From NCBI RefSeq assembly GCF_037975245.1, contig NC_092572.1, positions 8,687,001 to 8,751,000 of the forward strand: a stretch of 64,000 nt of DNA. The letters are read 5' to 3'. The stretch is from Apostichopus japonicus. Taxonomy: Eukaryota > Echinodermata > Holothuroidea > Aspidochirotida > Stichopodidae. How positions within the stretch are numbered: the stretch's first letter is position 1; each line of letters starts with the position of its first letter. The position numbers and the translations under genes are program-made. The notes beneath the pieces are model-generated. The model was not told where the DNA came from and ran no database searches. It saw nothing but the letters and a program-made list of their open reading frames with translations. This document shows, piece by piece, positions 1 to 11,830 of this stretch.

Positions 1-1261
1 TAATTATTGTTTTTTCATGTTTCATCAGACGAAATTTCCTCCTTTGGTTGTGCATTATATGCTAGATAATCCAGCCGTTTTCAATGGTGAACCTCATATT
101 ATAAAAGGAACAATTATTCTTGTCACAAATTAAAAGTAACAGCCAATTATGTAAATCTTTAGAGAATGTGCAACCATGGCTGATAACAGTTGCTTTGTTA
201 AGCGACTACAACATATCGAAATTATTATTAAATTTATTATAAAATTATAAAAATTATAAAAATTATAAAATTATAAAATAATAAAATTATAAATTAATAA
301 AATTATAAAAAAAATAATATTATTATTACTTTTGCCTAAATTGACCCCTTTGGTGTAAAGTTGCTGTACAGATATACATGCTATGTGAAACAGGTAAGAA
401 AAAAGTTCACAAACGAAAAAATGCCTAACCCTTTCGATGCACCCATGGATTTAATTGAGAGAATGTTCTTTTTCCTCTGATCCTCTGATCTCCTGATCTT
501 AAACAGTATGTAATTGATCTAAAGTAATTTGGCAAACTAATCAATGGATAATTTTATATTTTCATAACTTTAATATAGTTTAATGGCTTAGCATTACGAG
601 ATCAGCAATGGTTCGTTATCAATTTCATGATATATAGCATGAAGAGTTTTTTAACTTTCCTTGAGAGCAAACTATGTCCATAATGTGTGACTTGAGATTT
701 AGATAATTGGATGCTACGTTAATTCTTCCATGTTTTAATGATGACACGTTTACATTGCATCTTCTAAATTTTTCATTCTCCAAGGATTTTTGTCGGCCGC
801 GAGGTAAAGACCTTCATACCTAATCTGGCAATGTGTGTGTGTTGACTCACCTTTTGATATCTAACTGCGAGTGAAAGATGTGTATTAAAAATAATTGGAT
901 AACTTCAACATTCGCTGACGTGACGTCATGAGTATATAGTACTCTGAACTTCGGGATAACACATAGATACATGAAGTTTCTTCATGACTTATGATCGCAG
1001 ACAGAATTTCCGTTATTTTCGCAGAACATATAAACCTGCTCTCTCATAACTCTCTCATAACTCTCTCGGGTGACCTTGGAGAAGTGCATTTTTTTCTCTG
1101 TAAATTCGATGCAATCTTTTGAAACGGAAAAAAAGAAGGTCGTCGTAACTTTTCTGTCACTTTCTAGATCTATTTTGGCCGAGTTATCCATCTGCGCGTC
1201 AAACAACAAAACGTTTGCATACCAAGAAAGTACAAAATGGACAACGATGAAGACGTAATAA
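1..1261. other. AT-rich non-coding stretch with an (AAATT)n-like tract
   Basis: No supportable gene. An AAATT/AAAATTAT simple tract occupies about 230-316. One TGACGTCA palindrome lies at 921-928. Short reading frames near 1.0-1.25 kb overlap on opposite strands and resemble no known family. Confidence 0.5.
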
Positions 1262-2325
1262 TTTATTACATTACTAGTGTTACCGTATTGTACTGTTGTT
1301 ATTATACTGTCGTTACTGTATTGTTTTTACTGTACTGTTGTTAGGGTACTGTTAATAGTGTACTGCTGTTACTGTACTGTTGATACGGTACCGTCGTTAA
1401 TGTACTGTTGTTACTGCACGGTTGTGTACTGTTAATATTGTACTGTTACTGTACTTTCGTTACTGTACTGCTGTTACTGTACTGTCGTTACTGCACTGTT
1501 GTTACTGTACTGTCGTAACTGTGCTACTGCTACTGTACTGTTGTTAGTGTACTGTTGTTATTACTGTAAGGTTATTGTTAGTGTACTGCTGTTACTGTAA
1601 TGGCATGCTCTGATGTTACCTGTATTGTATATGTTGTTACTGTACTGCTGATACTGTACTGATGTTACTGTTCTGTCGTTACTGTGCTGTTTTAAGTGTA
1701 CTGTCGTTATTGTACAGTTGTTAGTGTTCTGCTGGTACTGTACTAGCTTACTCTGCTGTAACCTGTATTGTATTTGTTGTACCTTTATTGATGTTACTGT
1801 CCTACTGCTACTTCAATGTTTTTAGTGTACTGCTGTTATTTCTGTACGGTTATTGTTAGTGTACTGCTGTTACTGTTCTGGCATGCTTTGCTTGTTGTGT
1901 TGTTACTGTACTGCTGTTACTGTACTGCTGCTACTGTACTGTTTTTACTGTACTGTAGTTACTGTTCTGCTACTACTGTGATGTTTTTAGTGTACTGCTG
2001 TTATTTCTGCACGGTTATTGTTAGTGTTCTGCTGTTACTGTTCTGGCATGCTTTGCTGTTACCGTTATTGTTATGTTGCTACTGTTCTGCTGTTACTGTA
2101 CTGCTGTTACTGTACTGTCGTTACTGTTCTGTTTTTACTGTGTCACTGCTTCTGTAATGTTGTTAGTGCACTGCTGTTATTACTGCACAGTTATTGTAAC
2201 TGTACTGCTCTTTCTGTACTGGCAAGCTCTGTTGTTACCGGTATTGAAAATGTTGTTAATATAGTGCTGTTACTGTACTGTTTTTACTTTACTATTGTTA
2301 ATGTACTGCTGTTACTGTTAGGTCA
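1262..2325. repeat. 14-bp minisatellite (TACTGYYGTTACTG) with higher-order period
   Basis: About 1.06 kb is built from a degenerate 14-bp unit, TACTGCTGTTACTG, in roughly 75 copies. A longer block (ATGTTTTTAGTGTACTGCTG followed by TTAT, ACGGTTATTG and a GGCATGCT landmark) recurs near 1816, 1981 and 2157, so a second period of about 165-176 bp (about 12 units) is superimposed. Long stop-free Leu/Val/Tyr/Cys frames here are by-products of the repeat, since 14 is not a multiple of three. Confidence 0.9.
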
Positions 2326-5292
2326 CTGAATTTCTATTAAGATCAGTCACACAAGACAGAGCCTGGGCACTCAAATCAAACAACTTAATTGATCTCATCT
2401 CAATCCCATGCAGTCCCATTAAATCGAGGCTATAACCATATGACTGCAGGAGGACATGATCGCGTCAAGTGAGTTACAGGCGTCCCATGGTGCCGTACGA
2501 TTATAGATACCTTTATGTCATTGGTAAATGAGAATCATGATAGTAGGTATAAAATCCCTTGGTAATTGCAATCTTACTTATTATCGTTTGTTTGGTGTGT
2601 TTCTTTGACACGACTTGGAAAAGAATAACCAATCCAGTAATCAATACCTTTTTTGTTGTCTTACATGATATATATTGCTAATAAATCAAATCTTTTATTT
2701 TTAACATTAATGCATTATTCATTCATAGCATCATGGCATAAGATGGGACCAAAGGGTATCAGTAACATTTGAAATGAAACTACCAACACAATCAGACGAA
2801 ACACACCATCAAACGACACTATCTTGTTCTATTTTACAACTATTTCCTTTTATTTCCTTTTATTATCTTCAAAGTAACATAGCATATCGTCTCATCGTGT
2901 TTGCTTCCTGAAGATAAAACTGTTAAGTTGATAACTTAAAGAGATATACTATGCTAAAGAAACTAATGCCAAAAACCAACACAAAAGCAAGGAATAGATC
3001 ATTTATATATTTGTTTTAATAGAACTGAAACTCTGAATCAGAAAACATTGGGCAAATATAAATTAAATTTAAACTTATATACTGATTGAAATTCATTTTG
3101 CAACTATATCAGGATTTAGATGTACCACTTAAAGTATAACTGACGTACTTCCGTGTTGTAATAATTTATTATGTTGTTGTATTTAATAGTGGCTACAGGA
3201 TTTCGAGGAGGGGGTGGGGTGGAGGTGGGTTGGGGGGTGTAGTTGAACCCGACACTCATGTAGGGGGTCTGAGTCAGCTGGGTCCTCCCGCAGAAGGATA
3301 TGACTTGATGGATATTTAGAATAAATTAGGTCTATAATTAGATATATTATGTACACACACATAAGATTGTGTTATCTACTACTAGTTTAATTCTGTTGTG
3401 GGAGGGGGGTTGTTTAAGGGAAGGGGAAAACCCCACAATGCCTAGATCTACGCCGATTATGTTGATGTAAGAATTTATATTTTCTGTTTCATGTTCTGGT
3501 CCGGTAAAGTGAGGTGTATTTTTCATCTGGGATGTATTTAAGGTGTTTCCATCAACGGGTTGAACTTTGGTTGACAAAATCGTAAAACTTTTATGTCTTT
3601 TTTTTTATTTAAAAATAAACTAATAAGCACAAGTTCTTAAATTGGGCTTATTATAGGCAATGTACCATGCAAGTTAAAAGCCATTATATGTTCCTATTCC
3701 GTGTCGCTGGTTAAACTCTATTTCATAATTGCATTCCATGCGCGTTATATACTTGATAATTAAAGAGTACATTCCACGCAGTGAAGGTCGATTCCACAGC
3801 TTTGGTAATGGTATATCATGCACCACTGGCTTGGAATTCAAAAATTAATTGATTTTAGCGAAAGAAAATATTACACGTTTTAAAACAACATTCTCTGTTG
3901 AAATTAAATATGTTTCTTTCAAGGTTCTCATTACAATGTATAGCTCTTTGGTTTGGAATGTTCAAACTTTCCTTTCAATTATTACATTTTTCTGTTTTAA
4001 TTTTTTTTTTTGTATATTTTTAATGGGTAGTTCCTGACTGTTGGATTGAATAGACATATCGTATGACGTCATAGACACTCATTATTTATACAACATGCTT
4101 GGGATATGGTTTCCAAAGGAATAGAATTATTAATTATATTGCTAATAAGCTAATTAGCAGAAACAATTAAGACTGTCTTGGACTTGATTGATTGTAACCA
4201 TATCTTGAATAAAACTTATTGCTATAGATACGAAAGGGTAAAATTATGATTTCAAGTATTTTGAATAATATCATATTGACTATGAGGGTAAACAAAAGAA
4301 ATACTTTATGCAAAAAAAATGAAAAAATAAACAAATAAATAGAGATTCATATGATGCTTTTGTAAGCCTATTTGACCATACTCCAGGTCTTTGTATAAAG
4401 TACCTTTTGCTATCTGGGTAATTAATTTTCCATTTGCACCCACCCCCCCTCCTCCCCCTTTCAAGTTTTTCAATGTTTTCGCATTTCTTTTTCGAATTTG
4501 ATTAATATTAATATGAACGTGTCTGGGCCACGAATGGCTAACAAACTAATTATATACGTTCATGGATCGAATTGCTCAATAACAATCTGCTTAGAGTGTC
4601 TCGGTTTCGTAAATTTCGAACTATATACTCGTTTAGATTTGATTGAATCGTCAACGACACGCACACAAGCGGAACTTCGGATTCAATTCTGACCGTGCGA
4701 AGTAAAATGCCCATCAAACTATGCTAACCACTCTGTGACGACAATCCATGCAATGGCTTTCGTTATATTCTTTACTACTTAACACAATACAGGCATTTTT
4801 TTTTGTTGCCGACAAATTTCGTTTACATTTTTTTTCATCTTTTATTTTCCACGTACATTTTGAAGGTTTCAGGCGTTATTTCATTGTTCCTTTTGTGATG
4901 CTGATTGACTAGAGTAAGGTAAGATGAACCTAGTCTCTGCATTTAACGGACAGTCTCAGTATAGCAAGTCATGCGTACATTGAGTCTGCAATGATACCCG
5001 TATTGTAACATAGTTACTGGTACTCATACAGGTCAACGTGGTTGTGTACTATAGCAATCGCATTGCTCTTGGCATTTTGGGTATCTAACAAAGATATACC
5101 AGGGCGAGATTTTGTACTCTTCATCATGCTTCGAACCTGGTACTCGTACTCATACCAATGTGAAAATGATGCTTGTACTGAAAGTACTCATGCTGTTGTA
5201 CTCGCACAATGTCAGCTGGGCATGCATGGCAAAGCCATGTTACACTGTGTATTTAATATCCTTAGGACTATTGTTAACTAACGAAGTGGTAC
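2326..5292. other. Non-coding interval with a G-rich dispersed repeat
   Basis: No gene is supported. A G-rich tract lies at about 3208-3240, inside a dispersed repeat also found at 48.2 kb. A TGACGTCA sits at 4064-4071. Between about 4.98 and 5.25 kb the sequence becomes rich in TACTC(G/A) words that resume after the MITE at 5.66 kb and again near 6.6-6.7 kb. Confidence 0.4.
3195..3400. repeat. Dispersed repeat P, copy 1
   Basis: TTGAACCCGACACTCATGTA with a G-rich tract to its left, then TTTAGAATAAATTAGGTCTA and TAATTAGATAT...ACACACATAAG, run parallel to the sequence at 48175-48400. Confidence 0.55.
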
Positions 5293-5659
5293 TTAAAGGC
5301 ATTGAAGACTTTCCCCAAATCGCGTCCCGCCATCTGAAAAAGTTAACTTTCCGTTGCTTGCAAGTGAAGTTTTCTTCTTGTTGCTACAAAAGGCAGGTAC
5401 AGTAATGAAAAGTGATACCTTGTTATCTTTTATCTAGACCTGAGATGCCCATCGCTGCTGTGTTAACTGTGTTGTGGGTATTGACGGTAGCTGCATGTAT
5501 TGACTGTACACTAGTGTCTAATTACCGACGGTAAGAAGCTGTGTGTGTATTTTCTGGGATCGACGGTGGTGTCTAACACTTCTGTTACACCTCATTTGAA
5601 ACTAGGTCAGATTACCGGCATGAGACGTTTCTTTGAGCGCGAGTCTTCGATGCCTTTAA
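5293..5659. mobile_element. MITE, TTAA-target family, copy 1 (367 bp)
   Basis: The element is bounded by TTAA on each side and has terminal inverted repeats: left AGGCATTGAAGACT, right AGTCTTCGATGCCT. Internally it contains GTTAACTTTCCGTTGCTTGC, CCTTGTTATCTTTTATCTAG and GGTCAGATTACCGGCAT, all shared with copies at 35263-35475 and 50452-50817. It has no coding capacity, so it is a non-autonomous DNA transposon. TTAA target duplications are used by piggyBac and Kolobok elements. The AGG...CCT termini would suit Kolobok better, but this is not settled. Confidence 0.85.
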
Positions 5660-7129
5660 GTGTAGTTACTAATGCAACATAAAGTACTCTCACTCGCTTT
5701 GTAATCTCGGAATAGTACTCATATAAGGGATACTGTACTTGTATTCAAACACATTACGTACTCATTTTACCAGTCTACAGGTCTGAGAATAATATCGTGT
5801 TGCAAAATTCAACGAAAAATTTGCTACTTTGAAACTAAAATTATATAAGAAATATTTTCACATTAGATATTTAATTAATTTTGGTTCCTAATCTGGTTTT
5901 TTTTTGGACCAAAATGGATGACTGGTTTCAAATTAGTCAATTAAAATCTATCGGTTAGTTCAAGCTGCTCCAATTATGAGAGCTAAAAAAGAAACCCAAA
6001 GATAGCCAGACGTCGTTTGCTAAATTTTTCCAAAATTTTGATAATTATTAACTGTTATGAACTGTAATAAATCTTCCGAATTTCATAATTATTAGCTATG
6101 AACTTTAATTAAACGATGCGTCAATTGTCTTTTATTAGTAATATATATATACCTAGCGCTTATTGGTAGTCTGTAACAGTTCATTAACCAAGTCAGCCAT
6201 AATCTCAATAATGCTTTGAAGACCTCGAAACTTCATTAACATTAAATTTGACAATGATTCATTAACATAGTCTGGTAATTGCAGTCGTTGAAGGAGTCAA
6301 GCTATACACCAGGAAAATGTTTCAAAACCTTTCATAAGTGATACCAGAAAGTAAAACAAACTTGTCGCATCGTCATTCAGTACTAGGCATGGAACAGCAA
6401 TGTCTTCTCATTCAATTAGTACATTCAGTTAGTACATAAAGTTTGGTTATATTAACCTCCGAGTAGCAGTTATTACCATACGATCCTTGACAATATAATG
6501 AATAAATCAAAAGTTCTCCACAGGTATACTCATATGACAAAAAAAAGGGGGGGGGGAAAGAAGCTAGGATTCTGAATTGCTGTATTAGGATACTGGCGCT
6601 AGCTACTCGGATACCCAAAGCAGTACTCGGATTCCAACGCGGTACTCGGGCTATGGTACTTGGTACCCGGACCCTCAGATAGTCGGAAGTACCTGGTACT
6701 CGCTTAAACGCGTTCTACTACATCGCTGTTGTATTGTACAAATCGACGCTTTATAGTTAGCGTTGATCTGGTCACCATATGGGTACAACACTACGCGGAC
6801 CCTTGGAACGTGGGCGAAGGCATTTATGATAACTGAGACAATATCTGTTACAATTGTGGGACACAAAAAAATAGGAGGTATGGAGATTATTAGTTTAATA
6901 ACGCGTTTAACTGGGGACAATGCAATATAACAACCGACACATAGATCTCGTATTTACGGACTGTGGTGTATCCAGAAATATGTAAATAGTACATGGTTTG
7001 TTGCAAGATTATACAACCTTGCATAAATGGAGCAAGATTTCATACAATTGTCTTAATCATTTCCATGGATTTTTTTAGAAGCATGATATGAATTTCTCAA
7101 TTTGATAGAAAGAAATAACTACAATTTTT
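5660..7129. other. Non-coding interval rich in TACTC words
   Basis: This holds AT-rich sequence with a G run at 6547-6559. TACTCGG/GGTACT words cluster at about 6590-6710 and resemble the flanks of the MITE copy 1 insertion. An 81-codon hydrophobic minus-strand frame at 6675-6920 matches no family I know and overlaps this cluster; I do not call it a gene. Confidence 0.3.
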
Positions 7130-7440
7130 TGGACACCGAAATCTTCTAGATTAGTCCCATACATTATATATAGAGTGTTTGATTTCAGAATAAATTTTCA
7201 CGAATTGGACAAGATGCATAAAAGGTGACTATAAAACACACAGTGAGGATGGGTGACCACTATTTGACTTCCTAGCATATTTGGAGGATATACCATCCAA
7301 ATTAGTGCCAGCTATTGTGCAGTATTTGATTTGAGAATTAATTTTCACAAATATGAAAGAAATACATCAAAAAAGTGAATGTAAAACTCATGATTAAGGA
7401 GAGTGACCATTATTTAACAATCTAGCATATTTGGAATATA
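7130..7440. repeat. Two-copy tandem duplication, period about 150 bp
   Basis: TTTGATTT-AGAAT-AATTTTCAC occurs near 7170 and 7322, and GTGACCA-TATTT-AC--CTAGCATATTTGGA near 7252 and 7402. Spacing is 150-153 bp throughout. It is non-coding. Confidence 0.75.
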
Positions 7441-8069
7441 TACTGGTCAGTGATCTAACTCATTACCTCACCCGATACCCCATCCCATCATTTCGTCGCC
7501 TCCCCTACCACCTCCAACCTCACCGTCCCCCCCCCCCCCCATTAACAGTGACTGCACCACTATATTTGTTTTCGATCATTTTGGAATTGCAGGTTACTCT
7601 GCTTCAAGTATCAAGTATCAAAGATTAAGTATACATTTTGTTCTTTCATTTCTGTTCAAAACGACGTCATTTTGTTGTGTTTGTTTCCACTCATGTAAAA
7701 GGTATGTCGGGTCAGAGGAGAGAAATCTGTTTCACGCACGAAGCTAGAGTAGGATACTAAATGCATGTTTGACAGAACATTACTGTACAACCCTAAAATA
7801 GTGAGGGGGATTAAAAAAAAAAAAAAATTAAAAAACGAGAAATAGAAGTAGTAGAATATAAGAGAAGAGGAAAAAAGTCCCATCTGTGTTTAGTGTAAAT
7901 TCAAGGAATACTAAATCGCTCAAAACATTTCACAGTTTGATCCACACAATTAAAACGTCGTAGTCGTCGTCGATGGATAAAAGCTACTTCGCTGTACTAC
8001 AAATTTGAACCGAACCTATTTCACGATTTGTTTTTTTTCTGATCTTGTAATATAATGAAAGTGATATAC

Positions 8070-8715
8070 TGCAGTGAGGCACAGCAATGTATGTGTGATA
8101 TGTGAATGTTTTGTTTGAATGAAACATAGACTGACGTATCGTCCAACGATGTATGCGTGCTAAGTGAATGGTGTTTGTTTTGTTTTTCTTGAATGAAACG
8201 CGGCACTATGCTACAGTACAACTATGTACGTGTGATAAGTGCATGTTTCGTTTGAATGAAACGAGACACTGTGCTACACATGAGATGTTTAGGTGATAAG
8301 TGAGTGTTTTGCAAGAAGGAATCGAAAGAGTGAGGTGCAGTGCAATGATGTATGTTGTGGCAAGGGAATATTTTGTTTGAATGAAACCAAAGACGTTGTG
8401 ACCGTACGACAACGTATGCGTGTGTGTGTAATACGTGCATGTTTCGTTTGAATGAAACCATACATTGTGCTACAGCACAGTTATGTATGTGTGATAATTG
8501 CATGTTTCGTTTGAATGAAACGAGACACTGTGCTACACATAACATGTTTGAGTGATACGTGAATGTTTTGCATCCTTGAAACGATATATTGCACAATGTA
8601 AGGATTAATTGGTGACAAGTGAATGTTTTGTTTGAATGAAACCATAGACGGTACTACAGCACATTGTTTTGTTTGACTGAAACCATGGACAGTACTACAG
8701 CACATTGTTCTTTTT
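8070..8715. repeat. 64-bp minisatellite with GTTTGAATGAAAC core
   Basis: About ten degenerate units of 60-65 bp carry the core TTTYGTTTGAATGAAAC followed by a GACACTGTGCTACA-like segment and TGTGATAAGTG. Units beginning near 8240 and 8500 are more alike to each other than to their neighbours (both GAAACGAGACACTGTGCTAC then an unusual TTTTGCA unit). This gives a higher-order period of about 258 bp (four units). Minus-strand frames in this region merely read the repeat. Confidence 0.88.
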
Positions 8716-10788
8716 GTAATAAGTGGATTTGATACAATTCTACGGTTTGACTTTCCAATACGAATTAGACCAAAACTTAACTTTAAGAGAATTTGTTATT
8801 TATTTCCATCTATCGAGACATCTTGGAGGGATGTCTTTCATATAAATCGATAGAGTTTCTTGTGCAAACTTTGACGTATAATCACTCATGCATCGCCCAT
8901 CCGGAAATACAAACAATTTTTTTTTTTTTATCTTTCATTTATCTTTCTTTTATAAGTGGAGGTCTGAAGATCCCGAAGGTTCCCTTATACAATATTCTTG
9001 ATTTAATGTATCTTCTTGATGTTTCAATTGGAAATAAGATACTTCTGTGAAAGCATTTTGTTAAGCAAAAAGCCATTATTTTAAAAGGAGTTGGATATTG
9101 GACAGCTTGCTATGTCAATAAAATCCCCAATGTCCCCAGGTGTATACTTAATGCAAACATTAGTGATGTGCAACGATTACCACGATTCGAGATGACACCT
9201 CAGAGAGTGAACAAAATGATAAGAAGTGATAGGCTTTCCACATCTGTTCCGCAAGGTCAACCAAACGTACAGAATATTACTCAATATGCAATCTGCAACT
9301 GATCAAACGAAGACACCACTCCTTTAACGTTTTGCAAACACCTGCGTCATGGGATAACTTTAATGGAGGATAGTGGGGAGGGGGCGGTAATAAGGAAGGG
9401 ATAGAAAGTGTCCCCTAATCCCATCGACATTTTCGGTGGGGTGGGGAGTGTTGTGGGGAGTGTGGTAGTTGGGTGGTGGAGTAGTTGGGTGGTGAGGTGG
9501 TGGGATAGTGGGGTGATGGGGTAAGGGGATGGCATGTTTGAGAGAGGTAGAGGAAAGAGGATAGAGTTAATTCTTCCAACTAATTAACCATCGTTATTTT
9601 TTAAGTAAATTTAAATTTTTTAAGAATTTTTACTAGACTATGCATACCTTTCAACAGGAACAGTTTTTTTTTTCTTTTTCTTTAACTATATTTAACTTAT
9701 CGTCCATGTGCGTCATATAGCCTTGAACTTGGGCTCCTTATAGACATACGATACAGTTGCGTGGGAAGAAAATGCAGAGGATTTAGTCACATTACTCGCA
9801 AAAAAACTAAATAATAAATGAAGAACGCTAATCAGCCCTTGAGGGAAGGTTTTTATGTTTAACAATGCATGCGTACAATTGGTGGCGGTTGTGTGGAAGG
9901 GGGGGGGGGGGGTAAGATCTTTCCTTTGAACTGGATAAAGTTACAATGGTGAAAACAAAACCTTTTATGTTAAAGTATACCTGATAAGAGTGATTAAGAA
10001 AACTTGTGAAGTGCTTTTTCGTTTGCACTACAACATAACCGTATTCACCTGTACAGGCTGAGGTGCTGGGGTGGAAAGGGGGTTGGGGAGGGGGGAGGGT
10101 GTTATCCACACTTGTCAATCATTACGTATTCTTCTAGTCTTTATTTTGAAATAATTACTGACATTAATTAAGAAAAATATTTTTTTTATAAATATAAAAG
10201 TTAAATCTATGAATTACATAGACAATTCTGAATAATCTCTACGTTGTGAGAACAAATAAAACGACTGGTAATTGCATAATTATGTTGGCACTGGTTGGTT
10301 TAACCGATTAATGAGTATTCATGTAATAAAGATGTGAACCGTAATTCTTGACAATGTGAAATGTTAACAGATACAAGGTATTCCAGAACGATTAAGTAAT
10401 CATTACATTGAATGATTGTAAATCTTATACTATATAGGTGTGTTATTATAAGGTAACATGTTAACTAAACATGTGAAGTAACGTTGTCGTCCAGCCTAAC
10501 ATGTTAAAGGAATACACGCGTTCACGCATACCATGTATAGACATGTTAAACATGTCAAGCCTAACATGTTAAAAGGCATATCTTCTTCACGCATTACATG
10601 TTAAGACTTGGTCATATAGAAGGGAACATCTTTAATATGGTTAATGCATACTCCCGTCGAGCGCTTCATGTCAATATGTGGACTTATCTGTGGATTTTAT
10701 CAATTTATTGACTTTTCATGAAGAGGAGGAAAGATTTTTTTCTAAGAAATATATTGAAACAACAACAACAACAACAAAGATAACTTAC
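8716..10788. other. Non-coding interval left of the S4-S5 exon
   Basis: No pore, S6 or cyclic-nucleotide-binding coding was found. The interval holds G-rich tracts at 9369-9530 (repeated GTGGGG/GGTGGTG words) and a run of about 14 G near 9900. AACATGTTAA palindromes repeat at about 10.45-10.61 kb, with CCTAACATGTTAAA near 10495 and 10561, spacing 66 bp. Confidence 0.4.
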
Positions 10789-11031
10789 CCTATATGGCTG
10801 GTCAGTTTCAAATGATAAGGTCTCGAGCCATCCGTAATTTAAATGTTCCCTCTGAGCTTCACCAATGGCATACCATATACACGCCAACCAGTGCGCAACT
10901 AAAGAAAATGCGCACATCAGTAAAATGACCACAGCAGGCGCATACTGAGAATAGTGATCCACACGTCTAGCAACGCGCAATAGACGAAGCAGTCTAGCTG
11001 TCTTGAGAAGGCCCATTGCAGTGGTTGTTCC
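10789..11031 (-). CDS. KCNH (ERG-like): ERG-type K+ channel exon: S4 voltage sensor, S5, start of turret
   Basis: This exon is exactly 81 codons, phase 0 at both ends, after acceptor TTTCTCTTTAG and before donor GTAAGT. It opens [20 protein letters not shown], continues [10 protein letters not shown] and then S5 with [16 protein letters not shown], and finishes in the S5-pore turret ([15 protein letters not shown]). The S4 keeps basic residues at three-residue spacing (K-TAR-LR-LR-AR). [12 protein letters not shown] is identical to the human ERG S5 core as I recall it. Differences from the usual ERG text are [14 protein letters not shown] where RVARK-L-DRYSEY-GA is common; LLRLLR and YSQY are shared with ELK. 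The selectivity filter and S6 should be in the next exon to the left, but none was found down to position 1. An intron at this point inside the turret is additional to the human gene structure as I remember it. Confidence 0.96.
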
Positions 11032-11344
11032 CTAAAGAGAAAGCAAGACAAGACACGAAACAGTAATAAATAAAGCTTTGAGAATGATCGAGAATATAAT
11101 TCACATTTTGGAAAAGTATAGGAAGGAAAATATTGTAACTTGTAGGGGGCAAGAATCTTTCCTGTTGAAAATATGTTATTGTTTTATGAAGTTAATAAAA
11201 AAAAATTAAAAAAAAGAATAAAGCAAAATTGGAATACTACTGAAAATAATTAATCGCTTGTGGACAAGATCAATAAGTCGAGAGTCTTATATAGAAATCA
11301 TATGATCAAACAAACTACAAAATTGACAAATATTGTGATAGTAA

Positions 11345-11610
11345 ATCCTACGATCCTATGGATAGAGTGTTCTCATTTGAGTTCTCTACTACGAGAGTTC
11401 AAATCCCTGGTTTTGTAGGAAAGGACGTAGGAGCCAAAATCCCGCTATAGGGCCCAAGTAGATTAAGCAACATGCTTGAGGTAGGTTGATAACCAAGCGT
11501 AACAAATGAGGACCCCCGTGTAAACATACAATTAGTGTAGCGTTTGACTTTTATTCCACGGCTAGGTAAAATATTTTTATCAAGAGCTATATTTGGCCCG
11601 CGGGCGGCTT
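11345..11610 (+). mobile_element. tRNA-derived SINE relic
   Basis: A B-box-like word (AGTTCAAATCCC, about 11397-11408) lies downstream of an A-box-like TGGATAGAGTG (about 11358). It is followed by the non-tRNA body GGAGCCAAAATCCCGCTATA, GGGCCCAAG and a more diverged tail. This order (A box, B box, then unrelated body) is typical of SINEs. Boundaries are uncertain and no target duplication was identified. Confidence 0.4.
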
Positions 11611-11715
11611 GTTAAAACCCTGTGTCCTCGTACATATATCTTAATATCATAAACAGATTGTTCAATCACTACTGATGTCTGAACTTTATGCATTTATGCA
11701 TTTGACTTCATTTTT

Positions 11716-11830
<115 letters not shown>

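Noticed and set aside
1816-2329. Hydrophobic Leu/Val/Cys frames of about 100 codons in three overlapping frames
   Set aside because: They are read-throughs of a 14-bp minisatellite. The same stop-free property in several frames shows it is not coding.
6675-6920. 81-codon hydrophobic frame that looks a little like a receptor transmembrane segment
   Set aside because: No conserved receptor motif, no splice signals supporting it, and it overlaps the TACTC-rich repeat.
8222-8705. Repetitive Cys/His-containing minus frames resembling zinc-finger spacing
   Set aside because: The recurring FKRNMH-type peptide follows the 64-bp DNA repeat; there is no zinc-finger consensus and the frame shifts between units.
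8070-8715. CRISPR array
   Set aside because: The whole 64-bp unit is repeated, with no unique spacers, in a clearly eukaryotic setting. The same applies to 17102-17194.
1-10788. Pore, S6, C-linker and cyclic-nucleotide-binding exons of the ERG gene
   Set aside because: Searched by eye on the minus strand for the SVGFGN filter and the EYFQHAW block and not found; they most likely lie left of the window.
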